Shown: positions 24,654 through 34,437 of the stretch, piece by piece
Position numbering within the stretch: the stretch's first letter is position 1
Layout: every line of letters starts with the position of its first letter
From: JAGQRJ01 sp041402045
GTDB taxonomy: Bacteria; Planctomycetota; J058
Assembly: GCA_041402045.1 (NCBI GenBank)
Contig: JAWKSZ010000021.1
Coordinates: forward strand, 47,463-111,462
Direction: 5' to 3'
DNA: 64,000 nt
Translations under genes and position numbers: made by a program
The notes under the pieces: model-generated
The model's input: only the letters and a program-made list of their open reading frames with translations
Database searches by the model: none
What the model was told of the DNA's origin: nothing

Positions 24654-26114
24654 TCAGCGTTCGCTCCGCCGGCGGGCGAGGAGCACGTCCTCTCGCCGCT
24701 CCGGCGGAGCGTAGGCCTGCGCACGCGCGAACGCCCGACCGGCCTCCACCGGCATCGCGGCTCCGGCGAGGAGCTCAGCGCGCACCAGGTGCGCCTCCCA
24801 GTCCTCCGGCGCGAGCGCCAGCGCGCGGTCACAGAAGTGCAGCGCCTCCTTCACGTCTCCGCGGAGCCCCGCGAGCTGCCCCCTCCGCAGCAGCGCCCGC
24901 GGGTGGTGCGGCGCCAGCTCCAGCACCCCCTCCAGCTCTTGGGCCGCCCGGCCTAGGCGGCCCTGGAGCAGGTAGACCTGCGCTCGCTTGGCCCCCGCGT
25001 CGTAGTCGAAGGGATCCCGGCGCAACGCGTCGTCACACCGCGTCAACGCGACGTCCAACGCCCCCTCCCACACCAGGCGAGTCACCTCGGACAACGGGTC
25101 CGGGACGGCGTCGACCTCGGATTCGACGAGGCCCTCCGTCACGGGCCTGGGCTCGTCCACGGCGATCTGCGTGGGCTCGACGTCACCCTCCAGCACCGCG
25201 AGCAAGCCGCCGACGAGGGCCAGGACCGCCGCCACCGCGGCCAGGGTCGCCAGCGCCCCCGGTCCAAGTCGCCGGCGAGTGAGTCGAGGAGCCTGCAGCG
25301 GCGGCGCCTCCCCTCGCATGCTCGGGGCGACCTCGGTTGCCAGGCACTCACGAACCTGGTGGGCCGCGGGTCGCGCGGGCGGGGCAAAGGCCAAGCACCG
25401 CATACAGAGGGTGCTCAGCCAGTCCGGTACCTCGGCGCGCAGGCGCCGCGGCGAAACGACGCGCTGGAAGCGGACCGTCTCGAGGAACGCCTGGAGCGAG
25501 TCCGCCTCGATCGGCGCCCGCTGGGTGAGCGCCGCATACAGCACGGCCCCCAGCCCATAGACGTCGGTCTTCGGCCCCACTTGTTCGGGCTCCGCCGTAG
25601 CCAGCTCGGGCGCCCAGTAGCCGGGGGTCCCCAGGAACACTCCGGAGTCCGTCAGGCGCTCGGCGTCTTCGTCGCGCACGAGGCCGAAGTCCACCAACAC
25701 CGCCTCCTCTCCGCAGAGGAACACGTTGTCCGGCTTGAGGTCGCGGTGCAGAACGCCCTGGTCGTGGAGGTAGGTCAAGGCCTCGGACAGCTGCTCGGCC
25801 AGGCGTCGTGCCTCGGGGATCGTGAGCGCCCCTCGCTCCAAGCGGGCGGCTAGGGTCTCGCCCTCGAGCAGCTCCAACGCCGCCCAAGGTTGCCCTTCGT
25901 GATCCCCTGCGTCGACGAAGCGCACCACGTGTCGGTGCTCGAGCGCGCGGAGCGCGGCCACCTCCCGCGCGAAGCGCGTCCTCGCGATCGCGCGGCGTGG
26001 ACTCAAGAGGAGCTTCAGCGCCACCAACTCGCCCGCGGGACCTCGGGCGCGATAGACCACCCCCGACGCGCCGCGCGCGAGCTCTTGCTCGACGTCGTAG
26101 GGACCGATCCGCAT
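24654..26114 (-). CDS. Ser/Thr protein kinase with membrane span and short TPR region
   Basis: 486 residues from ATG 26114 (MRIGPYDVEQELARGASGVV). The kinase domain covers 4-262: ARGASGVVY, VALKLLL, HRDLKPDN, VDFGLV, GTPGYWAPELA; all catalytic positions are present. The span TLAAVAAVLALVGGLLAVLE is near 298-317. The C-terminal part is short, with about three TPRs (LTRCDDALRRDPFDYDAGAK, LEGVLELAPHHPRALLRRG, CDRALALAPEDWEAHLVRA). It is the last gene of a six-kinase minus-strand run (gap 56 bases to the gene before) and converges on cysS with 19 bases between stops. It is shorter than its paralogues; the frame ends naturally. Confidence 0.9.
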   Translation of the reverse strand: MRIGPYDVEQELARGASGVVYRARGPAGELVALKLLLSPRRAIARTRFAREVAALRALEHRHVVRFVDAGDHEGQPWAALELLEGETLAARLERGALTIPEARRLAEQLSEALTYLHDQGVLHRDLKPDNVFLCGEEAVLVDFGLVRDEDAERLTDSGVFLGTPGYWAPELATAEPEQVGPKTDVYGLGAVLYAALTQRAPIEADSLQAFLETVRFQRVVSPRRLRAEVPDWLSTLCMRCLAFAPPARPAAHQVRECLATEVAPSMRGEAPPLQAPRLTRRRLGPGALATLAAVAAVLALVGGLLAVLEGDVEPTQIAVDEPRPVTEGLVESEVDAVPDPLSEVTRLVWEGALDVALTRCDDALRRDPFDYDAGAKRAQVYLLQGRLGRAAQELEGVLELAPHHPRALLRRGQLAGLRGDVKEALHFCDRALALAPEDWEAHLVRAELLAGAAMPVEAGRAFARAQAYAPPERREDVLLARRRSER

Positions 26115-26170
26115 GCGGGCGCCTCCTCGGCACGGTAGAGCCCCGCACGGGGCCGAGCAACGCTGCCCCT

Positions 26171-28252
26171 TCAATCTCCGGCGGTGGCTGCCGCCGCCTC
26201 GGCGCGGTGCGGGGCGACCTGCGGCGCGAGCTCGGGCTCGAGCTCCACCGCGCGGTCGTACTCGCGCACGGCCTCCGCGTTGCGACCGAGGGCCTGCAGG
26301 CACGAGGCGCGGTTGACCCGGGCGTAGGCGTCCCCGGGCCGCTGGCGGAGCACCGCGTCGAAGTCCGTCAGGGCCTCCGCGTCGCGGTCGAGGGCGGAGC
26401 GCGCGATCCCGCGCCCCAGGGAGAGGTCGGGGTCCTCCGGGGTCAGCTCCAGCGCCGCGTCGTAGTCGAGGATCGCGTCGGCCCAGCGCTCGAGCTTGCT
26501 CTTGCAGGTCGCGCGGTCGCGGTAGAGCGTCACCTCGCGCACGCCGAGGGCCTCCGCGCGGTCGAAGGCCACGACCGCCTCGGCGTAGCGCCCGCAGCGC
26601 GCCTGGTTCACCCCGAGCTGGATCCACACCTGCGGGTCCTGAGGGGTCGCCTCGGCGAGGGTGGCGTAGTCGGCGGCGGCGCGCGCGTAGTCCTCGAGCT
26701 GCACGTGCAGGGCCGCCCGGGTGGCGAGCGCCCTCCCGTAGCCCGGGTGGATCTCGAGCGCGAGGTCGAGGTCTGCGATCCCCTCGGCCACCCGCCCCAG
26801 CCGCGCCTTGCACACGCCGCGGTTGAGGTAGGCGCTGGGGTCGCGCAGGGTCTTCAGCACCCGGTCGTAGTCGGCGATCGCCCCGGCGAAGTCGCCCAGG
26901 TAGCCCTTGCAGGCGCCGCGGTCGTTGAGCGCGTTGACGTAGCCCGGGGTGATCTCGAGGGCGCGGTCGTAGCTCTCCTGCGCCTCGGCGTAGCGGCCGA
27001 GCTGGGCCAGGTTTCGCCCGCGGTTGTGCCACGAGACCGCGTCCCCCGGGTCGAGCTCGAGGGCGAGGTCGTAGTCGGCGATCGCGGCCTCGCGCTGACC
27101 CAGGCGCCCCTTGGCCACCCCGCGCTCGCGCAGCGCCTGGGCGTCGCGCGGGTTCAGCTCCAGCGCGCGGTCCAGGAGCTCGAGCGCCTCCTGCAGGCGA
27201 TCGCTCATGATCGCCTTGGCCCCCTCCTCGCGCAGCGCGTGGGCCTCCTCTGCCTGGGCCTGCCCGTTGGGGGCCGCGGGGTCCTCCGCCCTCGGCGGCG
27301 CGGCAGGCACCTCGCCGCGCCGCGGCTCCTCGGCGGGCTCTCCGCCCGTGGCCACGACCGCCGCCCAGGTCAGCCCCAGCCCGACCCCCAGCGCGACGAG
27401 CCCCCCTGCCCAGGGTGCCCAGCCACGGCCCGCTCGCGTCGGCGCCAGACCCACCGCCCCCTCCGACGCCAGCGCCCTCGCGACCACGTCCGCCGAGGCG
27501 GGCCGGGCGTCCGGCTGCTGGGCCAGGCAACGCAGACAGAGCTCGCTCAGCCACAGCGGGACGTCCGGGCGCCGCTCCCGAGGCGGGACCGTCTGGCGGA
27601 AGCGGTGGGAGGCGAGGTGCTCGGCCAGGCTCTGGCCTTCCACCGGCGGGCGCCCGGTCAGCGCCGCGTAGAGCACGGCCCCGAGCCCGTAGACGTCGGT
27701 CCAGGGGCCCACGCCGTGCTTGTCGCCGAAGGCCTGCTCCGGGGCCCAGTAGCCGGGGGTCCCCTGGAACACCCCGGTGGCCGTGATCCGACTGCCCTCG
27801 GTGTGCTCGTCGAGCACGAGCCCGAAGTCGGTGAGCAGCGCGTCGGCGCCGCGCAGGAGCACGTTGTCCGGCTTGAGGTCGCGGTGCAGCAGCCCGCAGT
27901 CGTGGACGTAGCGCAGCGCCGACGCGAGCTGCTGGCCCAGGCGCACGGCGTCGGGGATCGAGAGCGGGCCGCGCCGCAGGCGCTCGGCGAGGGTCTCGCC
28001 GTGCACGAACTCCATGGCCAGCCACGGGCGCCCCTGGAGCTCGCCGGCCCCGAGGAGCTGCACCACGTGGGGGTGCCGCAGGCGGCTCAAGGCCTGGACC
28101 TCGCGCTCCAGCCGCGCCCGCGCGTGCGAACTCTCCGCGCACAGCAGGACCTTGAGCGCGACCTCCCGCCGGTCCGGCGCGAGGGCGCGATACACGACCC
28201 CCATGCCCCCGCGGGCGATCTCCGAGACGACGCGATACGGCCCGACCTGCAC
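26171..28252 (-). CDS. Ser/Thr protein kinase with membrane span and long TPR region
   Basis: 693 residues from ATG 28252 (MQVGPYRVVSEIARGGMGVV). The kinase domain covers 4-265: ARGGMGVVY, VALKVLL, HRDLKPDN, TDFGLV, GTPGYWAPEQA. A span (GGLVALGVGLGLTWAAVVAT) is near 284-303, followed by an acidic/Pro linker. About ten TPRs run from 325 to the end, with recurring words (ELNPRDAQALRERGVAKGRL, YDLALELDPGDAVSWHNRGR, YDRALEITPGYVNALNDRGA). Fifth gene of the six-kinase run, 44 bases downstream of its neighbour. The topology implies an inside kinase and an outside TPR domain for protein or peptide binding. Confidence 0.92.
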   Translation of the reverse strand: MQVGPYRVVSEIARGGMGVVYRALAPDRREVALKVLLCAESSHARARLEREVQALSRLRHPHVVQLLGAGELQGRPWLAMEFVHGETLAERLRRGPLSIPDAVRLGQQLASALRYVHDCGLLHRDLKPDNVLLRGADALLTDFGLVLDEHTEGSRITATGVFQGTPGYWAPEQAFGDKHGVGPWTDVYGLGAVLYAALTGRPPVEGQSLAEHLASHRFRQTVPPRERRPDVPLWLSELCLRCLAQQPDARPASADVVARALASEGAVGLAPTRAGRGWAPWAGGLVALGVGLGLTWAAVVATGGEPAEEPRRGEVPAAPPRAEDPAAPNGQAQAEEAHALREEGAKAIMSDRLQEALELLDRALELNPRDAQALRERGVAKGRLGQREAAIADYDLALELDPGDAVSWHNRGRNLAQLGRYAEAQESYDRALEITPGYVNALNDRGACKGYLGDFAGAIADYDRVLKTLRDPSAYLNRGVCKARLGRVAEGIADLDLALEIHPGYGRALATRAALHVQLEDYARAAADYATLAEATPQDPQVWIQLGVNQARCGRYAEAVVAFDRAEALGVREVTLYRDRATCKSKLERWADAILDYDAALELTPEDPDLSLGRGIARSALDRDAEALTDFDAVLRQRPGDAYARVNRASCLQALGRNAEAVREYDRAVELEPELAPQVAPHRAEAAAATAGD

Positions 28253-28296
28253 CCCGCCAGCCTAGCAGTCGGCCCCGGCGCGGTCCGCTGGGCGCG

Positions 28297-30354
28297 CTAG
28301 CGCTTCGCCGCGTCGAGGGCCGCGCGCAGCGTCGCGACCCGGCCCGCGAGGCGGGGCTCGAGCGCCTCCGCCCGCTCGAGGTCGGCCCGGGCCTCGGCCC
28401 CGCGGCCGAGGTCGGCGTAGCAGCGCGCGCGCTCGAGGTAGGCGTGCGCGTAGTCCGGCTTCAGCTCGAGGGCGCGCCCGAAGTCCTCGAGGGCCTCGGC
28501 GTAGCGCTCCAGGTCGACGAGCAGCATGCCTCGGTTCTGGAACACCGAGACCTCGCGGGGGTCCACCTCCAGCGCGCGGCGGAAGTCCTCGAGCGCCTCG
28601 GGGTAGCGCTGGAGTCGGGCGTAGCTCACCGCGCGGTCGCGATACACCGTGGCCGAGCGGGCCCCGAGCGCGACCGCGCGGTCCAGGGCCTCGAGGGTGG
28701 CCGCGCTCCGCTCCAGGCGGACCAGGGACCGCCCCAGGAGCTCGAAGCCCTGAGGCTCGTCGGGGCGCAGCTCGGTGAGCCGGCGGTAGTCGGCGGCGGC
28801 GAGCGCGTAGTCCCCCCGCTCGAAGTGGAGGTTGCCCCGGTAGAGGTAGGGGCGCACCCGCCCCGGGTCGAGCTCGATCGCCCGCGTGAAGTCGGCCAGC
28901 GCGGCCTCGGGCTCCCCCAGCTTCGCGTGGCACAGGCCGCGGTTGAAGCGGCTCCGCGGCTCGTCCAGGCGGGCGAGCACGCGGTCGTAGTCCGCGATCG
29001 CCAGGCGGTAGCTCCCCAGCATGGAGTGACACGTCGCGCGGAAATCGAGCACCTCGAGCACCCCCGGCTGCAGCTCGAGGGCGCGGTCGCAGTCCGCGAG
29101 GGCCTCCGCCGGACGATCCAGCCGGGCGAAGCTCCGCCCTCGTTCGAACCACGCGTCCCAGCGCTCCGGGCGGGCCGCGAGCACGCGCTCGAAGTCCTCG
29201 TGGGCCGCCTCCAGCGCGCCCTCCGCCGTGCGCAGCAGCCCCCGCAGGCGGTAGACCTCGGCCTCGTGCGGGGCCGCCGCCCGCGCCTGCTCGAGGACCC
29301 CCCGGGCGGCGTCCCAGCGGGCGGCCTCGAGGGCCTCGCGCGCCTCGCGCAGGAGCGCGGCCACGTCCGCCTCGGGCGCTGACGCCGCCGCGTCCCTGGG
29401 CTCCTCGGGCGCGGCGACGCTGCCCAGCGCAGCGACCCCTGCCAGCGAGGGCCGCTCGCCGCGCCCCCGGGCCCAGACCCCGAGCCCGACCGCCGCGGCC
29501 AGCGCGAGGGCGGCGCCCAGGGCCAGGGCCTGACCGCGAGCCCCTGCCTGCCCAGGGGCCTCCCCGACGATCAGCCAGCGCGCGACCTCGTCGGCGCTGG
29601 CCGGGCGCTCCTCGGGCTCGACGCTGAGGCAGCGCATGCAGAGCTCGCTCAACCAGGCCGGGACCTCGCGCCGCAGCTCCCGGGGTGGGGTGGGCCGCTG
29701 ATAGCGCGTGCGGGTCACGATCTCGGCCAGGGTCGCCCCGTCGATCGGCGGGCGCTGGGTCAGGCAGGCATACAGCACGGCGCCCAACCCGTAGACGTCG
29801 GTCCAGGGGCCGACCTGCTCCTTGTCGCCCCGCGCCTGCTCCGGCGCCCAGTAGCCGGGGGTCCCCTGGAAGGCGCCGGTCGCCGTCAGCCGGCTCTCGT
29901 CGCTCTGCTCGTCGAACACCAGCCCGAAGTCGGTGAGCAGCGCGTCCTCACCGCGCAGGAGCACGTTGCCTGGCTTGAGGTCACGGTGCAGGACGCCGCA
30001 GCCGTGCACGTAGCTCAGCGCGTTCGCGAGCTGGCGGACGAGGCGCACTGCCGCGGCGATCTGCAGCGGGCCCCGACGCAGGCGCGCGTCCAGCGACTCC
30101 CCCTCGATCAGCTCCTGGGCGAGCCAGGGCTGTCCATGGGTCTCCCCCGCCGCGAGCAGCCGCACCACGTGCGGGTGGCGCAGACGGCTCTGGGCCTCGA
30201 CCTCGCGCAGCAGCCGCGCCCGGGCGTGGTCGCTGTCCACGCGCGTGAGCAGCTTGAGCGCCACCGGCGCGCCGTCTGGGCCCTGGGCGCGATACACCGC
30301 CCCCGCGCCGCCGCGGGCGAGCTCCTCCTGGATTCGATACGGCCCGATCTCCAC
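28297..30354 (-). CDS. Ser/Thr protein kinase with membrane span and long TPR region
   Basis: GTG at 30354 (VEIGPYRIQEELARGGAGAV) is preferred over the in-frame ATG at 30399 because every paralogue starts three or four residues before GPY; this gives 685 residues. The kinase domain covers 4-265: ARGGAGAVY, VALKLLT, HRDLKPGN, TDFGLV, GTPGYWAPEQA. A span (LALGAALALAAAVGLGVWAR) is near 277-297. Then about nine TPRs (DCDRALELQPGVLEVLDFRA, FTRAIELDPGRVRPYLYRGN, FRRALEVDPREVSVFQNRGM, FGRALELKPDYAHAYLERAR). Fourth gene of the six-gene run. The catalytic loop has Gly (KPGN) where most neighbours have Asp, still compatible with activity. Confidence 0.9.
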   Translation of the reverse strand: MEIGPYRIQEELARGGAGAVYRAQGPDGAPVALKLLTRVDSDHARARLLREVEAQSRLRHPHVVRLLAAGETHGQPWLAQELIEGESLDARLRRGPLQIAAAVRLVRQLANALSYVHGCGVLHRDLKPGNVLLRGEDALLTDFGLVFDEQSDESRLTATGAFQGTPGYWAPEQARGDKEQVGPWTDVYGLGAVLYACLTQRPPIDGATLAEIVTRTRYQRPTPPRELRREVPAWLSELCMRCLSVEPEERPASADEVARWLIVGEAPGQAGARGQALALGAALALAAAVGLGVWARGRGERPSLAGVAALGSVAAPEEPRDAAASAPEADVAALLREAREALEAARWDAARGVLEQARAAAPHEAEVYRLRGLLRTAEGALEAAHEDFERVLAARPERWDAWFERGRSFARLDRPAEALADCDRALELQPGVLEVLDFRATCHSMLGSYRLAIADYDRVLARLDEPRSRFNRGLCHAKLGEPEAALADFTRAIELDPGRVRPYLYRGNLHFERGDYALAAADYRRLTELRPDEPQGFELLGRSLVRLERSAATLEALDRAVALGARSATVYRDRAVSYARLQRYPEALEDFRRALEVDPREVSVFQNRGMLLVDLERYAEALEDFGRALELKPDYAHAYLERARCYADLGRGAEARADLERAEALEPRLAGRVATLRAALDAAKR

Positions 30355-30411
30355 CGCGCGCTCCGCTGACCAGGGTAGAGCAGCCCCCGGCGCGGGCAAG
30401 TCGCGTCGCGC

Positions 30412-32295
30412 TCAGCGCCGCGCCTGCTCGCACTCGGCGATCCAGCTCGCCACCGGGCCCTGCCGCACCAGCGAGGGGTCGAGCTCCAGCCCGCGGGCGT
30501 AGCCCGCGTGGGCCTCGTCCAGGCGGCCCAGGAGGTGCAGGCAGCGCGCACGTGTCACCTGCACCGCGGCGTGGGCCGGGTCGTCGCGCAAGACCTCGTC
30601 GCACGCCGCGAGGGCCTCCTCGTAGCGCCCCAGCCCGAGCAGGCAGGCCGCGCGCCGCCGGCGGTGCGGCACGCTGCCGGGCTCGAGCTCCAGGGCCCGA
30701 TCGAGGTCGCGCAGCGCGAGCCCGAACTGGTCCAGCCGCGCGCGGCAAGCGGCCCGGCTGCTGTAGGCGCTGGCGGTCTCGACCCGCGCCAGCGCGGCGT
30801 CGAGGTCCGCGAGGGCCTCCTGCGGCCGACCCAGGTCGTAGCGACACATGCCGCGGATCTCGTAGGCGTCGGCCTGCTCGGGGTCGAGGGCCAGGGTCCG
30901 ATCGCAGGCGACGATCGCCTCCTCGTGGCGGCCGAGGCGCGCGAGGCACGCCGCGCGCAGCAGGATCACCCGTGGATCCCCGGGCGCCTCTGCCTGGGCC
31001 CGGTCCGCGGCCTCGAGGGCCTCGGGGTAGCGCTTCAGCGCGAGCAGCTGCGAGACCCGGCCCTGGAGCGCCCCCAGGGCGTGGGGCTGGAGGGCCAGCG
31101 CGCGCTCGTGGTCGGCGAGGGCGGCGGCCCGATCGCCGAGCCTGGCCTGACACACGCCGCGGTCGTAGAGGTCGGCCGCGCGCGGCGCGCCCTCGGCGAT
31201 CCGCCGGTCGAGGAGCTGCTTGGCCTCCTCCCAGCGCTCCTGGCGCATGAGCTCGCGCACCGTGGCCTGGGCCGGGACGGCGGCCTCGACGAGCTCGGGC
31301 GGCGGGCGCTCTTCCAGCGCGGCCGCCGCGCCGACCGCCAGCCCGTCGGCGCCGGGCGCGAGCGCGCGAGCTGCCCACGCCGCCAGGGCGAGCGCGGCCG
31401 CGCTCGCCCCCAGCGCCCCCACGAGCAGCGGGCCTCGCCGCGGTCGCGTCGCGGGCCGCCCGCGCGGCTCGGCGGTCTCGGCCTCCGCCGGGGCCGGCCA
31501 GGCCCGGGCCGCGAGCCCCCGGGCGACCTCCCCCGCCGACTGCGGGCGCTGTCCGGGCACGACCTCGAGGCACGCGAGGCAGAGGGCGCTCAGCCAGGGC
31601 GGGACCTCGGGGCGCAGCCGGCGCGGATCCTCCACCCGGCGGAAGCGGATCGACTCGAGGTATTCGGGGAGCGAGTCGGCCTGGACTGGCGGCAGCCCGG
31701 TGAGGCAGGCGTAGAGCACCGCGCCCAGGCCGTAGACGTCGGTCCAGGGGCCCTGGAGCTCGAGGGCGCCCTGCGCCTGCTCCGGCGCCCAGTAGCCAGG
31801 GGTCCCCAGGAACACCCCCGAAGCGGTCAGCCGCTGCGCGTCGGGGGCGGAGGACAGGGCCAGCCCGAAGTCGGTGAGCAACGCGTCGTCACCACGCAGG
31901 AGCACGTTGTCCGGCTTGAGGTCCCGGTGCAGCGTCCCGCGGGCGTGCACGCAGGCGAGCGCGTCGAGGAGCTGGCCCGTGACGTGGAGCGCGCGCTCGA
32001 GGGAGAGCGGCCCGCGCCGCAGGCGCGCGCCCAGGGACTCCCCCTCCACCAGCTCCAGTGCCAGCCAGGGGCGCCCGTCGTGACTCCCCGCCTGCAGCAG
32101 GCGGACCACGTGGGGGTGCTCCAGCCCGACCAGGGTCTGGACCTCCCGGCGCACACGCTCCAGGGCCTGGGGCCCGGCGGGGCGCGGCAGGAGCTTGAGC
32201 GCCACGGCTCGCCCGTCCGGGCCCCGGGCGCGGTAGACGACCCCCGCCCCGCCCCGACCAAGCTCCGCGTCCACGCGATACGGCCCGATCTGCAC
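30412..32295 (-). CDS. Ser/Thr protein kinase with membrane span and TPR region
   Basis: 627 residues from ATG 32295 (MQIGPYRVDAELGRGGAGVV). The kinase domain covers 4-265: GRGGAGVVY, VALKLLP, HRDLKPDN, TDFGLA, GTPGYWAPEQA. A span (LLVGALGASAAALALAAWAA) is near 287-307. About eight TPRs follow from 345, several with cysteine at a fixed helix position (YDRGVCQARLGD, LRAACLARLGR, IRGMCRYDLGR, RRAACLLGLGR). Third gene of the six-kinase run; 57 bases from the previous start and 50 from the next stop. The same domain layout as its neighbours indicates tandem duplication followed by divergence of the TPR part. Confidence 0.92.
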   Translation of the reverse strand: MQIGPYRVDAELGRGGAGVVYRARGPDGRAVALKLLPRPAGPQALERVRREVQTLVGLEHPHVVRLLQAGSHDGRPWLALELVEGESLGARLRRGPLSLERALHVTGQLLDALACVHARGTLHRDLKPDNVLLRGDDALLTDFGLALSSAPDAQRLTASGVFLGTPGYWAPEQAQGALELQGPWTDVYGLGAVLYACLTGLPPVQADSLPEYLESIRFRRVEDPRRLRPEVPPWLSALCLACLEVVPGQRPQSAGEVARGLAARAWPAPAEAETAEPRGRPATRPRRGPLLVGALGASAAALALAAWAARALAPGADGLAVGAAAALEERPPPELVEAAVPAQATVRELMRQERWEEAKQLLDRRIAEGAPRAADLYDRGVCQARLGDRAAALADHERALALQPHALGALQGRVSQLLALKRYPEALEAADRAQAEAPGDPRVILLRAACLARLGRHEEAIVACDRTLALDPEQADAYEIRGMCRYDLGRPQEALADLDAALARVETASAYSSRAACRARLDQFGLALRDLDRALELEPGSVPHRRRRAACLLGLGRYEEALAACDEVLRDDPAHAAVQVTRARCLHLLGRLDEAHAGYARGLELDPSLVRQGPVASWIAECEQARR

Positions 32296-32345
32296 GCCTT
32301 CAACCTAGCGCGGCTCGCCGCCTGGCGCCCCTCGCGAGCCGCCTC

Positions 32346-34373
32346 TCAGCGCCAGGTCGGGAGCGGGCGGGGGTCGACCCGAGGGTGCGCCTCGGCCGCG
32401 GCGAAGCGCTCGGCGCGCACGGCGGGGTCCTCGCTCGCCAGGGCCTGCGCCAGCGGGAAGCGCTCGGGGTCTGGCGCGACCTCGAGCACTGCGCGCGCGG
32501 CGCTGCGCGCGGTCTCGGCGTTGGCCTGGGCCGCTTGCAGGAGCTGGGCGTAGCGCGCCCAGCCCGCGTCGGGGTAGCGGGCCGCCAGGCGCTCGGCGGC
32601 GTGGGCCCGCACCCGCGGGTCGCTGCGCTGGTCGAGGACCTGGATCAGGAGCGCGTCGGGGTCTTCGGGGTCCGCAGCCAAGGCCGCGTCGCGCTCGCGG
32701 AGGAGTCGGGTGTATTGGCGCTCGGCGAGCGCCAGCCCCGCGTGCGCGGCGTGGAACACTGCGAGCGGGGTCTCGCCGCGCGCCTCGTCCGTGGCCTGGG
32801 CCAGGGCCTCGCGGGCGGGGCCGAGCTCCCCCAGCTCGAGCCGCGCCAACGCGCTGTGCGAGAGCGCGGCCACCCGCTGGCGGCGCTGCTCCGCGTCCGC
32901 CGCGCGCAGCGGCTCGGCGAGCACGAAGCGCAGCCAATCGAAGGCCCCTTCGGGGTCGCCGCGCAGGCGCTCCTCGCGGGCCAGCTCCAGGAGCCGCGCG
33001 CGGTTCTCCGCCCGCCCGCGCTCGGGCGCGTCCTCGGCGCCCTGGGGGGCGTCGACGCGATACGGCGCCTCGGCCCGCCAGGTGAGCCCGGCGACCGCTG
33101 CGCCGCCCCCCAGGGCGCCGAGGACGAAGCCCAGCGCGCCGCCCAGGAGCACGGGGTGGCGGCGCTGGTAGCGGTCCCAGGCGCCCAGCGCGACGACCCC
33201 GATCCCGGGGGCCGCGACGTGATCGCCCTCGAGGGCCAGGCGCAGGTCCCGCGCCAGCGCCAGCGCGGTGGGGTAGCGCGCGCGGGGGTCCTTGGCCATG
33301 GCCCGGCGGCACACCGCCTCCAAGGCCGCGCTGAGCTCGGGTCGGCGCTGACGCAGGGGGGGCGGGTCGTCCTGCACGACCTGGCGGAAGACCTCCATGG
33401 GGGTCGCCCCGCTGAACGGCGGCTCGCCGCACAGCCCCTCGTAGAGGATCGCCCCCAGGGAGTAGACGTCGGCCCGCCGGGTCACCGCGCCGCCCTCAGC
33501 CTGCTCGGGGGCCATGTAGACCGGGGTCCCGACCACGCCCCGGGTCACGGTCAGGCGCGTGCCCTCGGTCAGCGCGACCAGCCCGAAGTCCACGATCCGC
33601 GGGACCTCGTCCTCGTCGAGCAGCAGGTTCCCCGGCTTGAGGTCGCGGTGCACGAGGCCCTGGTCGTGGGCGTAGTGGATCGCGGCCGCGGCGCGCTCGA
33701 GGATCGGGACCAGGCGCGTGGGCTCGAGCCCGCCCTCCTCGTCGATCAGCGCCTGCAGGCTCCGACCCTGGACGAGCTCCATGGCGAAGTAGAGCGCGTT
33801 GCCCTGCTGGCCCGCGTCGAACACGGTCACGATCCCCGGGTGCTGGATCCCCGAGAGCGCCTGCGCTTCGCGCACGAAGCGCTCCCGGGCCGCCCCCGGG
33901 GCGTCGGTGCGCAGGAGCTTGATCGCCACGTCGCGCTCGAGGCGCGCGTCGTGGGCGCGGTAGACCACCCCCTGCGCGCCGTGACCGATCTCCTGCTCCA
34001 GGCGAAAGCGCTCGCCGAGCTCGTCGCCCACCCCGAGCTGCCGACGCCGGGTGAGGGTCGCCGTCTCCACCCGACTGCGCCGCGAGGTGTCGGCCCGCGG
34101 CTGCCGGTCCGAGGGCGGTCGCACCTGCGGGTCGCGCTCGACGGTCTCCGCCGCGGGGCTGGGCGGGGCGGCGGCCGCCGGCGGGGGCGCGTCGCCCAGG
34201 TCCCGGATCAAGACCGCGGCCTGCGCCGGGGTCAGCAGCGCGCGCTTGATCAGCTCGTGGGCCGCCCAGTGCACCTCGCGCCCGGCGGCCAGGCCCTCGC
34301 TCACGGCGTCGGGCAAGGCCTCCCCCTCGCCGAGGAGCTCGGCCACCGCCCGCATGAAGTGCTCCGAGTCCAC
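32346..34373 (-). CDS. Ser/Thr protein kinase of a second subtype with N-terminal helical domain
   Basis: Not of the QIGPY class. From GTG 34373 (VDSEHFMRAVAELLGEGEAL), which has AGGG five bases upstream, it has 675 residues: a helical module at 1-60 (HELIKRALLTPAQAAVLIRD), a Pro/Ala linker, a kinase domain at about 110-370 (GHGAQGVVY, VAIKLLR, HRDLKPGN, VDFGLV, GTPVYMAPEQ), a span near 398-420 (LGGALGFVLGALGGGAAVAG) and a helical repeat region of about 250 residues. The N-terminal module resembles that of the 52399 kinase (IPPRVAASLLRDL), so these two form a subfamily. A later ATG (34355) and an earlier GTG (34379) are alternative starts. Second gene of the minus-strand run. Confidence 0.88.
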   Translation of the reverse strand: MDSEHFMRAVAELLGEGEALPDAVSEGLAAGREVHWAAHELIKRALLTPAQAAVLIRDLGDAPPPAAAAPPSPAAETVERDPQVRPPSDRQPRADTSRRSRVETATLTRRRQLGVGDELGERFRLEQEIGHGAQGVVYRAHDARLERDVAIKLLRTDAPGAARERFVREAQALSGIQHPGIVTVFDAGQQGNALYFAMELVQGRSLQALIDEEGGLEPTRLVPILERAAAAIHYAHDQGLVHRDLKPGNLLLDEDEVPRIVDFGLVALTEGTRLTVTRGVVGTPVYMAPEQAEGGAVTRRADVYSLGAILYEGLCGEPPFSGATPMEVFRQVVQDDPPPLRQRRPELSAALEAVCRRAMAKDPRARYPTALALARDLRLALEGDHVAAPGIGVVALGAWDRYQRRHPVLLGGALGFVLGALGGGAAVAGLTWRAEAPYRVDAPQGAEDAPERGRAENRARLLELAREERLRGDPEGAFDWLRFVLAEPLRAADAEQRRQRVAALSHSALARLELGELGPAREALAQATDEARGETPLAVFHAAHAGLALAERQYTRLLRERDAALAADPEDPDALLIQVLDQRSDPRVRAHAAERLAARYPDAGWARYAQLLQAAQANAETARSAARAVLEVAPDPERFPLAQALASEDPAVRAERFAAAEAHPRVDPRPLPTWR

Positions 34374-34437
34374 GCCCACCCTGAGACGGTAGCGCTGGCG
34401 CGCACCGCGCTCCAGATCGCCGCAGCGCGCGCCGGCC